Shown here: piece by piece, positions 8,850-16,684 of the stretch
How positions within the stretch are numbered: the stretch's first letter is position 1
Layout of the letters: each line of letters starts with the position of its first letter
Assembly (NCBI GenBank): GCA_045562535.1
Contig: JBJKVP010000006.1
Span: 88,981-152,980 of the forward strand
Source of the DNA: UBA6926 sp045562535
Lineage (GTDB): Bacteria > Chloroflexota > Dehalococcoidia > UBA6926
Direction: 5' to 3'
Length of the DNA stretch: 64,000 nt
The notes under the pieces: model-generated
Databases searched by the model: none
What the model saw: the letters and a program-made list of their open reading frames with translations, nothing else
What the model was told of the DNA's origin: nothing
Position numbers and translations under genes: made by a program

Positions 8850-10109
8850 TTATTTCGGCATTTCTTGCGTTTGGGAAGTTAGCAGTATCACTTTAGGCAA
8901 AATTATTACTAAGACTGCTCCGATTGCACTTAACACCCCAAATATCGCAAATCCCGGCGATAGATTATCATTGAAGAACGATGCTATCCATGTGAGCACT
9001 ATAGGGGCTAACGAAAAAGCGAAGGAAGTCGCTGTCCATAATATTCCTTGGATTGCCCCGAAAGAGCGGCGCCCAAAGTACCCTGCTAATAGAGCCGGTT
9101 GTAACACTGTAATGGCACCAAACCCTGGTGCAAATGCGACTAAGAATATGATTAAAAGCCAGCCTAGATCCGGAGTCACAAAAGCAAAGATAATAATGCC
9201 CAACGCTTGTAGACTCAAAGCGAGAGTCGTTGCTTTACGTGGATCAATGGTATCTGCTAGCCATCCACCTCCAATGCGCCCTACTACTGTGATTATTGCC
9301 ATAATCCCCACTGTGGATGCAGCAACAGATCTCGTAAATCCTACTGATTCCATAAAAGGGGACTGATAGATTTGTAGAGAGCCTATTGGCCAAAACGCCA
9401 ACGAGAAAATACCAGCAATTGCCCAGAAAGTTTTTGATTTCATAGCTTGCAAGAAAAACAACCCCTCAACCTCTTCTTCAGTATCGGTTTTTCCTTGTAT
9501 CCCGTCTTCGAACATACCGTAATCTTCAGGACGACGCCTTAATATCATTGTTAGAGGTAAAATTATGATCCAAATAGCTATGGCCATTAATAGAAACGTG
9601 CTTCGCCATCCAAATTGGTTTATTAATATTAGAGATGGAGTTGTAAGTAACCCTCCTAACCCCAAACCTGCAGTGGTGATTCCTATAGCTCTTCCGCGAA
9701 ATACGTTAAACCAGTTTGCTACGGAAGGGATGGCTCCACCCCATATAACGATAGGGCCTATACCTGCTAACGAAAGACCCAAGTAGAAGTGCCATATTTC
9801 TTGCATAAAACCCATGAGAGCAAATCCAAGTCCGCCGCAAATCATGCCAACGCCGACCACAAGTTTAGGTCCTCGTTTATCAAAAATATTTCCTGAAATT
9901 GGAGCAAGGATTGCTCCTACTATTCCAGCGATAAGGAATGCTGGTCCGATATGATTTTCAATGGAGGCGATTTCGGCTTGCATGGGGGTAACAAATAATG
10001 TGAATGCCCAAAAGTAGAATCCGCTGTAGATGAAAGACATAACGAAAGCAGCTGCAACAATCCACCAACCATAAAATAAGCCAGTTTGGTTTTTCGCTCT
10101 ATTTATCAA
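8850..10109 (-). CDS. MFS transporter, monocarboxylate/oxalate-formate-like
   Basis: A 419-residue inner-membrane carrier beginning with the FYGWWIVAAAF motif common in OFA/monocarboxylate-type MFS proteins, with about 12 helices. SGNIFDKRGPKLVVGVGM is the A-motif loop. A charged loop around residues 200-215 (EDGIQGKTDTEEEVEG) separates the two six-helix halves. The TTG start has GAGAGGT about 8 bases upstream. The neighbour at 10151-11452 is a paralogue with the same FFGWWVAIAA opening; they lie in the same direction 41 bases apart and probably form one unit. Organic-acid uptake is a family-level inference. Confidence 0.85.
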   Translation of the reverse strand: MINRAKNQTGLFYGWWIVAAAFVMSFIYSGFYFWAFTLFVTPMQAEIASIENHIGPAFLIAGIVGAILAPISGNIFDKRGPKLVVGVGMICGGLGFALMGFMQEIWHFYLGLSLAGIGPIVIWGGAIPSVANWFNVFRGRAIGITTAGLGLGGLLTTPSLILINQFGWRSTFLLMAIAIWIIILPLTMILRRRPEDYGMFEDGIQGKTDTEEEVEGLFFLQAMKSKTFWAIAGIFSLAFWPIGSLQIYQSPFMESVGFTRSVAASTVGIMAIITVVGRIGGGWLADTIDPRKATTLALSLQALGIIIFAFVTPDLGWLLIIFLVAFAPGFGAITVLQPALLAGYFGRRSFGAIQGILWTATSFAFSLAPIVLTWIASFFNDNLSPGFAIFGVLSAIGAVLVIILPKVILLTSQTQEMPK

Positions 10110-10150
10110 AATTTCATACCTCTCTTACTGTTGGATATAGGTTAATTAGG

Positions 10151-11452
10151 CTATTTACTTGTCAATATAGGTTGTGGTCTTTTGATTAGCATCGTGATTG
10201 GAGCTGCTAATAAAGTTAGGGCCGCAAATCCGAAGAAAAGCGGACTGTAAGATCCCGTAAGATCGAATACGATACTAGCGATTAAAGGGCTAAATGCAAA
10301 GCCAGCTTCACTAGACATGGAAAATAGCCCTTGTAGTGTTCCAAAAGAATATCTTCCAAATAAATATCCTTGAAGTGCTAACCTTGTCACTATCGTTCCA
10401 CCAAACCCAATACTCCAAAAACATAAAAACAACACCAATATCCATGGTTTATCTGCAGATATCATTGCCAGTATTAAAATTGCGATTGATTGGAGAACAA
10501 AAGCGACACTCGCTATAAGTTTCTTATTAAATTTATCTGCTAGAAATCCAAAAAGGATTCTCCCAATTACTGTGCTAAGCGGCATGGCAGGCAGTAGCAA
10601 GGCGGCTGCCTGTCTCGAATATCCTACGTCTTCGAGGTATGGGGCCCAGTGGACTTGGAGAGCTGCGATAGTAAGGAATGCCAAGCTAGATCCTATTGCC
10701 ATAAGCCAAAAAGCTTGTGTTCTTATAGCTTGAGAAGGGCTTAAATTCAGCTCGCCTTCGTCGTCGTGTTCCATGTCTGCATTACCCACCTGTAAAGGAG
10801 GGCTGTCAGACCCATCTGGATATAAACCATAATTCTCCGGCCTATGGCGAATGAAAAACATGGCAAACGGGATAAGTATCCAAGCTATGACTCCTACATA
10901 CATGAAAGCGGTACGCCATCCTACTTCTTGTACTAGCCAGAAAAAAGGAGGAGACATTATCCCTGAAAGAGCGAACCCTAGACTGTAGAGACCTAGTGCC
11001 CGACCTTGTTTTTTTACAAACCAGTTTGCCACTGCCGGTCCACTAGAAGACCATATGCAGACGGAACCAAGATTAGCTAAAGTGAAAGCAGCATAAAATG
11101 TTGGCAGCGTTGTTACGTTTGAAACTAAAACCAAACCAGCTCCCATTGCCGTCAGACCTACTGCAATTATCGGGCGAGGACCAACTCTGTCAAAAATATT
11201 TCCTAAGAAAGGTGCAAGAATTCCAGCTAGTATTCCAATTATTGGGAAAACGCCTGTTACAACGGTTCTGCTCCAACCTGTTTCTTCGGTTAAAGGTAAT
11301 ATAACAACGGTGAAACCGTAGAATAAGACCCCCCCTTGAAACAGATTCAGCAAAACTGCTGCTATCGCAACCCACCATCCAAAGAAAATTTTATTGTTCG
11401 TCGTGGGATTATTGCCAATCATACTTGGAGTGCCAGTTTTCTCTGGAGCCAT
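10151..11452 (-). CDS. MFS transporter, paralogue of the downstream carrier
   Basis: A 433-residue carrier with about 12 helices. After a hydrophilic lead of about 20 residues comes FFGWWVAIAAVLL, then LGNIFDRVGPRPIIAVGL (A-motif). The central loop reads HRPENYGLYPDGSD, matching RRPEDYGMFEDGIQ in the adjacent paralogue, so the pair arose by duplication and has since diverged considerably. The ATG at 11452 has only a weak ribosome-binding site. Substrate unknown; organic acids are the family-level guess. Confidence 0.85.
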   Translation of the reverse strand: MAPEKTGTPSMIGNNPTTNNKIFFGWWVAIAAVLLNLFQGGVLFYGFTVVILPLTEETGWSRTVVTGVFPIIGILAGILAPFLGNIFDRVGPRPIIAVGLTAMGAGLVLVSNVTTLPTFYAAFTLANLGSVCIWSSSGPAVANWFVKKQGRALGLYSLGFALSGIMSPPFFWLVQEVGWRTAFMYVGVIAWILIPFAMFFIRHRPENYGLYPDGSDSPPLQVGNADMEHDDEGELNLSPSQAIRTQAFWLMAIGSSLAFLTIAALQVHWAPYLEDVGYSRQAAALLLPAMPLSTVIGRILFGFLADKFNKKLIASVAFVLQSIAILILAMISADKPWILVLFLCFWSIGFGGTIVTRLALQGYLFGRYSFGTLQGLFSMSSEAGFAFSPLIASIVFDLTGSYSPLFFGFAALTLLAAPITMLIKRPQPILTSK

Positions 11453-11510
11453 CTATGAGCCCAGGTAGAGACTAGAAATATGTTGATACATTTAATAATC
11501 TAACGTTCTA

Positions 11511-11612
11511 CTAATTTTTCTTATCCGAGCCATCTTTGTTTGATGCCATAAGCAACAAACCGCCTAAAACGCTTAGGATGATCCAGATAAATATTTTTAA
11601 CCCTCTTGCCAT
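11511..11612 (-). CDS. 33-residue single-span membrane peptide
   Basis: A short open frame of 33 codons with a strong AGGAGAG site before its ATG. A short basic start (MARGLK) leads into one hydrophobic helix (IFIWIILSVLGGLLLMA), and the tail is hydrophilic and Lys/Asp-rich. Codon use and the ribosome-binding site suggest it is translated. It lies between an MFS gene and the MoaD-like gene on the same strand, in a gap with nothing else recognisable. Function unknown. Confidence 0.55.
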   Translation of the reverse strand: MARGLKIFIWIILSVLGGLLLMASNKDGSDKKN

Positions 11613-11645
11613 TAGGCTCTCCTGTTCCTCGTTTCGTTTTATTAT

Positions 11646-11927
11646 TTAAGATCCACCGGCGATCGCGGGGATAATGATTAATTCATCCCCTTCAGATAAA
11701 GTCGTTTCCAATCCATCTATATATTGTATGTCATTATCGTTTAAGAAAATCGAGATAAATGGATGAACATCCCCTGATTCATCATCTAATATACGCTCTT
11801 TAAATCCTGGGTATTGTAAATCTAGTATATCAAGTGCTTGGGTAACCGTTCCTTCAGGAATTTCGAGAGTCTCTTTGCCATCAGTTACCCGCCGGAGCGC
11901 AGTCGGGACTTTCATTAATACAGCCAT
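11646..11927 (-). CDS. MoaD/ThiS-family ubiquitin-like sulfur carrier
   Basis: A 93-residue beta-grasp protein. It has the family length, IPEGTVTQALDILDLQYPGFKERI in the helix region, FLNDNDIQYIDGLETTLSEGDE, and an end of IIPAIAGGS. MoaD and ThiS carriers end in Gly-Gly, so a trailing Ser after GG means either a processed tail or an adaptation to another partner. It probably delivers sulfur for molybdopterin, thiamine, cysteine or another cofactor, but no partner MoaE, ThiF or CysM gene is near. It lies 8 bases downstream of msrB and is probably co-transcribed with it. Confidence 0.8.
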   Translation of the reverse strand: MAVLMKVPTALRRVTDGKETLEIPEGTVTQALDILDLQYPGFKERILDDESGDVHPFISIFLNDNDIQYIDGLETTLSEGDELIIIPAIAGGS

Positions 11928-11935
11928 GATTTTCT

Positions 11936-12343
11936 CTAATCAGATTTCTTCAGGTCCAAAGACGCTGAATTTATGCAATAGCGTAGCCCGGTAGGTTGAG
12001 GCCCATCAGGAAATACATGCCCTAGGTGCGCACCGCAATTCTTACAACTGATTTCTGTACGTTCCATTCCGAAAGATGTATCGGTTTCGGTTTCTATTGA
12101 TTCTGAATCAATAGGCTTCCAAAAACTTGGCCATCCACTACCAGAATCATATTTGGTATCTGATTTAAAAAGAGGGATTTCACAACATATGCAGTTATAT
12201 ACTCCGTCAGTTTTGGAGTCCCAGTAAATTCCAGTAAAAGGGGGTTCGGTCGCTTTTAACCTGGTTACTTGATACTGTTCCGGTGTAAGATTGGATTGAT
12301 AATAACTGTCATCTTTTTCTAGCATTAAAGCCTCGTTTCTCAT
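11936..12343 (-). CDS. msrB: Peptide-methionine (R)-S-oxide reductase MsrB
   Basis: Reduces methionine-R-sulfoxide in oxidised proteins. The 135-residue sequence shows the full family pattern: two zinc-binding pairs (CICC and CKNC), GSGWPSFWKP, HLGHVFPDGP, and the active-site segment GLRYCINSASL with the catalytic Cys present, so this is not a selenoprotein form. An alternative start at the sixth codon after the first (MLEKDD) would remove only a few residues. It sits upstream of the MoaD-like gene. No MsrA is visible in the window. Confidence 0.93.
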   Translation of the reverse strand: MRNEALMLEKDDSYYQSNLTPEQYQVTRLKATEPPFTGIYWDSKTDGVYNCICCEIPLFKSDTKYDSGSGWPSFWKPIDSESIETETDTSFGMERTEISCKNCGAHLGHVFPDGPQPTGLRYCINSASLDLKKSD

Positions 12344-12488
12344 CCTACATTTATTGTGAAATGGTCTTCATCGGTAATAGGCGTTTACATAGAATACACT
12401 ATATTTATGAAGCTCTACAAAAGTAATTCTACAATATAATGGAATCCCATTCCATCGCTTGTAAAGCTGCCCTGTAAATAGAGAATCC

Positions 12489-13712
12489 TTAATAAATTTG
12501 TGGAAGTGGGGCCATCGATCTAATCCCTTGGATCATTGATGTTCTTAGGAGGTAATCTCTTGTAAGGGCGTTATCTTTTGCCATTGCACGCATCTCGCCC
12601 TGTTTTTCCTCTCTTATTACGGGGTCTTTTTGCCGGATATTTTCTTCATTTTGAGCTGTCTGTGCTCGTATGAAATTTAAAGCTATTTTTCTTCTTTCTT
12701 CTGCGTAATGTTCCAGCAAGGGTTCATTAAGAGCATTTTTCCAGGACAAAGCTAATGCGTTACCTAGATAGAATGCGTCTTGAAGGCCTCCATTTAGCCC
12801 CATGCCTCCCAAGGGATTATTAACGTGAGCAGCATCTCCGGCAATGAAAACTCTTCCACTTCTGTAAGATGCTGCGACTCTCTGATGTACCCTGTATATA
12901 TTTCGCCAAGTTATTGGATAAGGTACTTCTGTTTGATGTATTTTCTGATAGCGCTTTTGAGCAATTTCATCTAAAACAGCCGGATCTGGATCTGTATCAA
13001 AGATTGTTTCCTCTGGTTTAGTTGGGAATAAAACACGCCAAAGGCCCGGCGATCGAAGTAGTACAAACCATTCTTCAGGATCGGAGACATAGTTTACATA
13101 AGCTAAATCTGGCATTATCTCTCTAAATTCGAAAGTAGTGAACGTAACTAAGTATCTTTCGGGATATGTCATGCCATCGAATGGAATGTTGACACTTGTT
13201 CTCACGGCACTTCGTGCTCCATCCGCCCCAACAAGGTAGTCACAAATGACAGTATCTTCACCTTCAAGGTTGCGAAATTTTATTTCTACTTCGCCCTCTT
13301 TTGGATTTGCCGAGATCACTTCGTGGTTAAAAAGTATTTGGCAGTTGGGAAAAGATTTTAAACTGTCAAAAAGTAAAAGCACTAGAGCATATTGCTCGAT
13401 TTGGAGTCTATATGGGAATGCGGTATCTTTTTTTAGGGCCTCCATATCGAATTCTGCAATTATTCCTTTTTCCTTATCACGAAGTTGGAATTTATCGGCT
13501 ACTAACGCTTTTTTTGCTAGTTTCTCGGCTATTCCTACTTCCCCAAGCATTTCTATTGTTGGAGGATGGAACGTCGAAGCTCTATATTCTTCGACTAAAG
13601 TAGGGGCGGATTCAAAAACAGTCACTGGCACACCTTGTTGGGCAATTCGTAGTGCTGTCATTAGCCCGACAGCTCCGCCTCCTGCCACAACAATGCCTTC
13701 TATTTTACGCAT
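12489..13712 (-). CDS. FAD-dependent aromatic-ring hydroxylase-like monooxygenase
   Basis: A 407-residue class A flavoprotein monooxygenase. The N-terminal ADP-binding fold is GIVVAGGGAVGLMTALRIAQQ, the DG motif is LVGADGARSAVR, and the second FAD motif is RVFIAGDAAHVNNPLGGMGLNGG. Relatives hydroxylate phenolic or polyketide substrates with NAD(P)H and oxygen. The frame is open 36 codons further, but the ATG at 13712 begins the family-typical N-terminus and has GGGGG upstream. It follows the carboxymuconolactone-decarboxylase-like gene by 22 bases, which suggests a shared catabolic transcript. Confidence 0.88.
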   Translation of the reverse strand: MRKIEGIVVAGGGAVGLMTALRIAQQGVPVTVFESAPTLVEEYRASTFHPPTIEMLGEVGIAEKLAKKALVADKFQLRDKEKGIIAEFDMEALKKDTAFPYRLQIEQYALVLLLFDSLKSFPNCQILFNHEVISANPKEGEVEIKFRNLEGEDTVICDYLVGADGARSAVRTSVNIPFDGMTYPERYLVTFTTFEFREIMPDLAYVNYVSDPEEWFVLLRSPGLWRVLFPTKPEETIFDTDPDPAVLDEIAQKRYQKIHQTEVPYPITWRNIYRVHQRVAASYRSGRVFIAGDAAHVNNPLGGMGLNGGLQDAFYLGNALALSWKNALNEPLLEHYAEERRKIALNFIRAQTAQNEENIRQKDPVIREEKQGEMRAMAKDNALTRDYLLRTSMIQGIRSMAPLPQIY

Positions 13713-13734
13713 AACATGCCCCCAGTTGCTCTTT

Positions 13735-14130
13735 TTATTTTGATTGTTTTCTAGATTCCCAGTCCGCAAAGCATTCTTTCGCAACTTTGAATCCAGCGAT
13801 GGCTCTTGGATGGCCTCCATATGGTGCGACTTGCATTATGGTTTCTATGATTTCCTCTTCTGTTATACCTTGAGTAAGAGCCCCTTTTATATGTAACCCT
13901 AGAGTGTACTCAATGCCTAAAGCTGCTAAAGTGCCTACGGTTACCAGCGTTCTTGTTTTAAGATCAAGCCCTGGGCGCGACCACAATTCTCCAAATACAT
14001 ACTCATCCGCATAACGAAAAAATGCTGGTGCGACATCTTCAAATCCACTACGGATGCTTTCTGAGTATTCTCCGAATATTTCCTCTATTTTTTTTTGCCC
14101 ACGCTCATATCTTTCGTCTGAAGTGGTCAT
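13735..14130 (-). CDS. Carboxymuconolactone decarboxylase family protein
   Basis: A 131-residue all-helical protein of the CMD/AhpD-like fold: SRPGLDLKTRTLVTVGTLAALG, then LGLHIKGALTQGITEEEIIETIMQVAPYGGHPRAIAGF. True 4-carboxymuconolactone decarboxylases keep a His in this second block, and HP is present. The AhpD CxxC pair is absent, so a peroxidase role is unlikely. Placement beside an aromatic hydroxylase-like gene and a CoA-transferase suggests aromatic or lactone catabolism; the substrate is unproven. Confidence 0.85.
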   Translation of the reverse strand: MTTSDERYERGQKKIEEIFGEYSESIRSGFEDVAPAFFRYADEYVFGELWSRPGLDLKTRTLVTVGTLAALGIEYTLGLHIKGALTQGITEEEIIETIMQVAPYGGHPRAIAGFKVAKECFADWESRKQSK

Positions 14131-14184
14131 TATTCCCTCCTATTTAAATATTACAATCAAATAATACAATTCTTTCAAATTATA

Positions 14185-15405
14185 TTATATGATAGCTCCT
14201 TCTTCTTTAAATTGGCCGATTTGTTCCCATGAGTAACCTGCTTGCAGGAGTTTTTCCTCAGTGTGTTGCCCGAGGATTGGCGCACCGGAGACTGGGTCGA
14301 TGTCTTCCCCTGATATTTTAAATGGAACCTTGATGATTTCTACTTCTTTTTCGTAGGAATTCTCAATAATAGAAGTATAATCGTTTGCTTTTATTTGCGG
14401 ATCTATTATTGATTCATCAAGGGTTTGAACAGGTGCCCATATACAACCCTCTTCATCTAATTTAGCTCCCCATTCCGCTAATGATTTTGATAAGAATATT
14501 TCTGTAAGCTCTTGTATCAATTCAGTACTGTTTTTAGCTCTACCCATGGCAGTTGCGGAGCCAAACCGGGCACCCAAATTTTCTATACCAAGGGCATTAC
14601 AAAAACCCGGCCAAAAACGGTCGGAATCAAACATGACTAATTGTATCCATTTGAGATCTTTTGTCCTATAAAAATTCGATAGTGGATTGTTAGTATGTTT
14701 CGGTGAGTGCTTTTTAACTGCCTTTTTATGCCTCATAGCTGCCGCGAAATCTAATCCAAGAACCCATAATCCTGAATGTAAAAGAGAGCACTCTATTTTC
14801 CTGCCTTTACCTGTTCGTTCTTTGTCTAATAAAGCCAAAGATATACTTGTGGTCAATGCTAGAGAAGTTACTTGATCTCCCATACCAGGCCTTTGTTGTG
14901 CAGGTGATTCTCCCTCGTTACCGATAGAACCCATTATTCCTGACCTTGCCCAGAAAGCAGCATAATCAAATCCTAAACGATCTCTCTCTTCTCCTTTGGT
15001 TCCATAACCGGTTAGAGCCACATAGATTATTTGTGGATTTGCAGTCAAACAATCCTCGTAGGTTAGGTTGTATTTTGCCTGTCTTTCAGGAACCAGATTG
15101 GTTACTACTATATCTACGTCCTCAACTAATTTACGAACTATTTCTTGTCCATAAGTGTTACCCAGATTTATACCAACGCTTTTTTTTCCTCTGTTCAGCT
15201 GTTCGAAAGATGTATTCTCATCGTCTGACTCACTCGTTATGATCCCATCAGGCGTCACGTCTATGCTTCTCACAGGATCCCCAGTCTCTGGATGCTCAAT
15301 CTTTGTAACCTCAGCACCAAGGTCCGCAAGAATTGAACATGCTGATGGAGCAGCTACCCAGTTTGCGATTTCCAAAACTTTAATGCCTTTTAGCAGTTCT
15401 GACAT
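14185..15405 (-). CDS. Family III (CaiB/BaiF) CoA-transferase
   Basis: A 406-residue cytoplasmic enzyme that moves CoA between organic acids. The N-terminal motif GIKVLEIANWVAAPSACSILADLGAEVTKIEHP and the RGKKSVGINL block are diagnostic. The conserved YVALTGYGTKGEERDRLGFDYAAFWARSG region follows. GGGGG lies before the ATG. With the downstream FAD hydroxylase and CMD gene it forms a same-strand catabolic group. Donor and acceptor acids cannot be predicted. Confidence 0.9.
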   Translation of the reverse strand: MSELLKGIKVLEIANWVAAPSACSILADLGAEVTKIEHPETGDPVRSIDVTPDGIITSESDDENTSFEQLNRGKKSVGINLGNTYGQEIVRKLVEDVDIVVTNLVPERQAKYNLTYEDCLTANPQIIYVALTGYGTKGEERDRLGFDYAAFWARSGIMGSIGNEGESPAQQRPGMGDQVTSLALTTSISLALLDKERTGKGRKIECSLLHSGLWVLGLDFAAAMRHKKAVKKHSPKHTNNPLSNFYRTKDLKWIQLVMFDSDRFWPGFCNALGIENLGARFGSATAMGRAKNSTELIQELTEIFLSKSLAEWGAKLDEEGCIWAPVQTLDESIIDPQIKANDYTSIIENSYEKEVEIIKVPFKISGEDIDPVSGAPILGQHTEEKLLQAGYSWEQIGQFKEEGAII

Positions 15406-15555
15406 ATAGCCCCCTATTTATTTATAACCCATTCTGACACGCAAGTGTCCCATGCTTGAACCAAAAATCCTATTTTGGATAGTTTGTTCATAATAGCTCA
15501 TCATTGTCATTATAATTAAAGAAACGATCACACTAAAAGGGGTGTCGTATTTGAA

Positions 15556-16629
15556 ATGAAAGATAAGTTCGCTGGTACCTCCCAAGTATTCCCTGGGTAT
15601 AACTTAATCATACCGAATGGTCCTATTCAAAGCATGGGTAGAAATGGGCTAGATAACAACGCTTATCTTATAGATATGCACGGTGAAGTTCGCCACAAAT
15701 GGGAGGTTAGCTCAGGCCTAAAGTATGGAATGCTGCTACCTAATGGTAATTTATTGGCTAGAACCAGGGCTCCTAAACAGTTGTCAATGGGGATACCACC
15801 GCTTGCTGGGTCGAGTGCATCAATTATAGAAATTGACTGGGATAGTAATCTTATATGGAACTACGAGCATAATTCACTGCACCATGATTTTTCCCGAATA
15901 AAAAATGGTAATACGATAGCCCTTTTATGGGAGCAAATTCCAGTTCATCTTGTATCAAATATAAAAGGCGGGGTACAGCCTGATAAAAAAAGCGAATTCA
16001 TGTTTGGTGATGTCTTGAGAGAAATAGATTCTAAAGGCGAAATTGTTTGGGAATGGAGATCTTGGGAGCATTTAGATTTTGATAACCAGGTTATTTGTGA
16101 AATGGAAAAAAGAGATGAGTGGACACATGCAAATTCGGTATTTGTAATGCCAGATAACAACATATTAGTGAGTCTCAGAAACACTAATACCATCATCATT
16201 ATAGATAAGGTTACTGGAGATATAGTTTGGGAATGGGGAAGCGATGTCTTGCAGCACCAACACGATGCTACTTTATTGGATGAAACAAAGATTTTGGTTC
16301 TTGATAATGCTACACATAAGAATCAAGGTGCCAGGGTTATGATTGTCGATATTTTGACCCGTAAGGTGATTTGGGAATACTCTGGACCAAAAGACCGACC
16401 ATTTAAAGCACCTTACGCAGGATCAGTAGAAAGACTTCCAAATGGCAATTGGTTTATATGCCAAGGTTCCGAAGGTAAAATATTTGAAAGCGATGGATCG
16501 GGGAGCATATTATGGGAATATACTAACCCGTATTTTATACCAAACCAGTCAGGACAGCTGAACAATGGGTTATTTAGAGTACATCGATACCCTGTAGACC
16601 ATCCCATATTTCGAGATAAGAATTTGTAG
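15556..16629 (+). CDS. Arylsulfotransferase-like (ASST family) beta-propeller protein
   Basis: A 357-residue protein built of repeated beta-blades: NAYLIDMHGEVRHKW, LLPNGNLLAR, IIEIDWDSNLIWNYEHN, LREIDSKGEIVWEWRS, and IVDILTRKVIWEY. Conserved His pairs occur in SLHHDFSR and LQHQHDATLLD, as in the ASST family that transfers sulfate between phenols. Unlike periplasmic ASST, no signal peptide is seen at this start. The sequence has no obvious Cys pair. It is the only plus-strand gene in a run of minus-strand CoA-related genes, so it has its own promoter. A purely structural propeller is an alternative. Confidence 0.7.
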   Translation: MKDKFAGTSQVFPGYNLIIPNGPIQSMGRNGLDNNAYLIDMHGEVRHKWEVSSGLKYGMLLPNGNLLARTRAPKQLSMGIPPLAGSSASIIEIDWDSNLIWNYEHNSLHHDFSRIKNGNTIALLWEQIPVHLVSNIKGGVQPDKKSEFMFGDVLREIDSKGEIVWEWRSWEHLDFDNQVICEMEKRDEWTHANSVFVMPDNNILVSLRNTNTIIIIDKVTGDIVWEWGSDVLQHQHDATLLDETKILVLDNATHKNQGARVMIVDILTRKVIWEYSGPKDRPFKAPYAGSVERLPNGNWFICQGSEGKIFESDGSGSILWEYTNPYFIPNQSGQLNNGLFRVHRYPVDHPIFRDKNL

Positions 16630-16684
16630 TATCCCTGTCAACTTGTGGTTCGTTAAAGAAATCTTTTTTTCTGTAAAACCAGCG

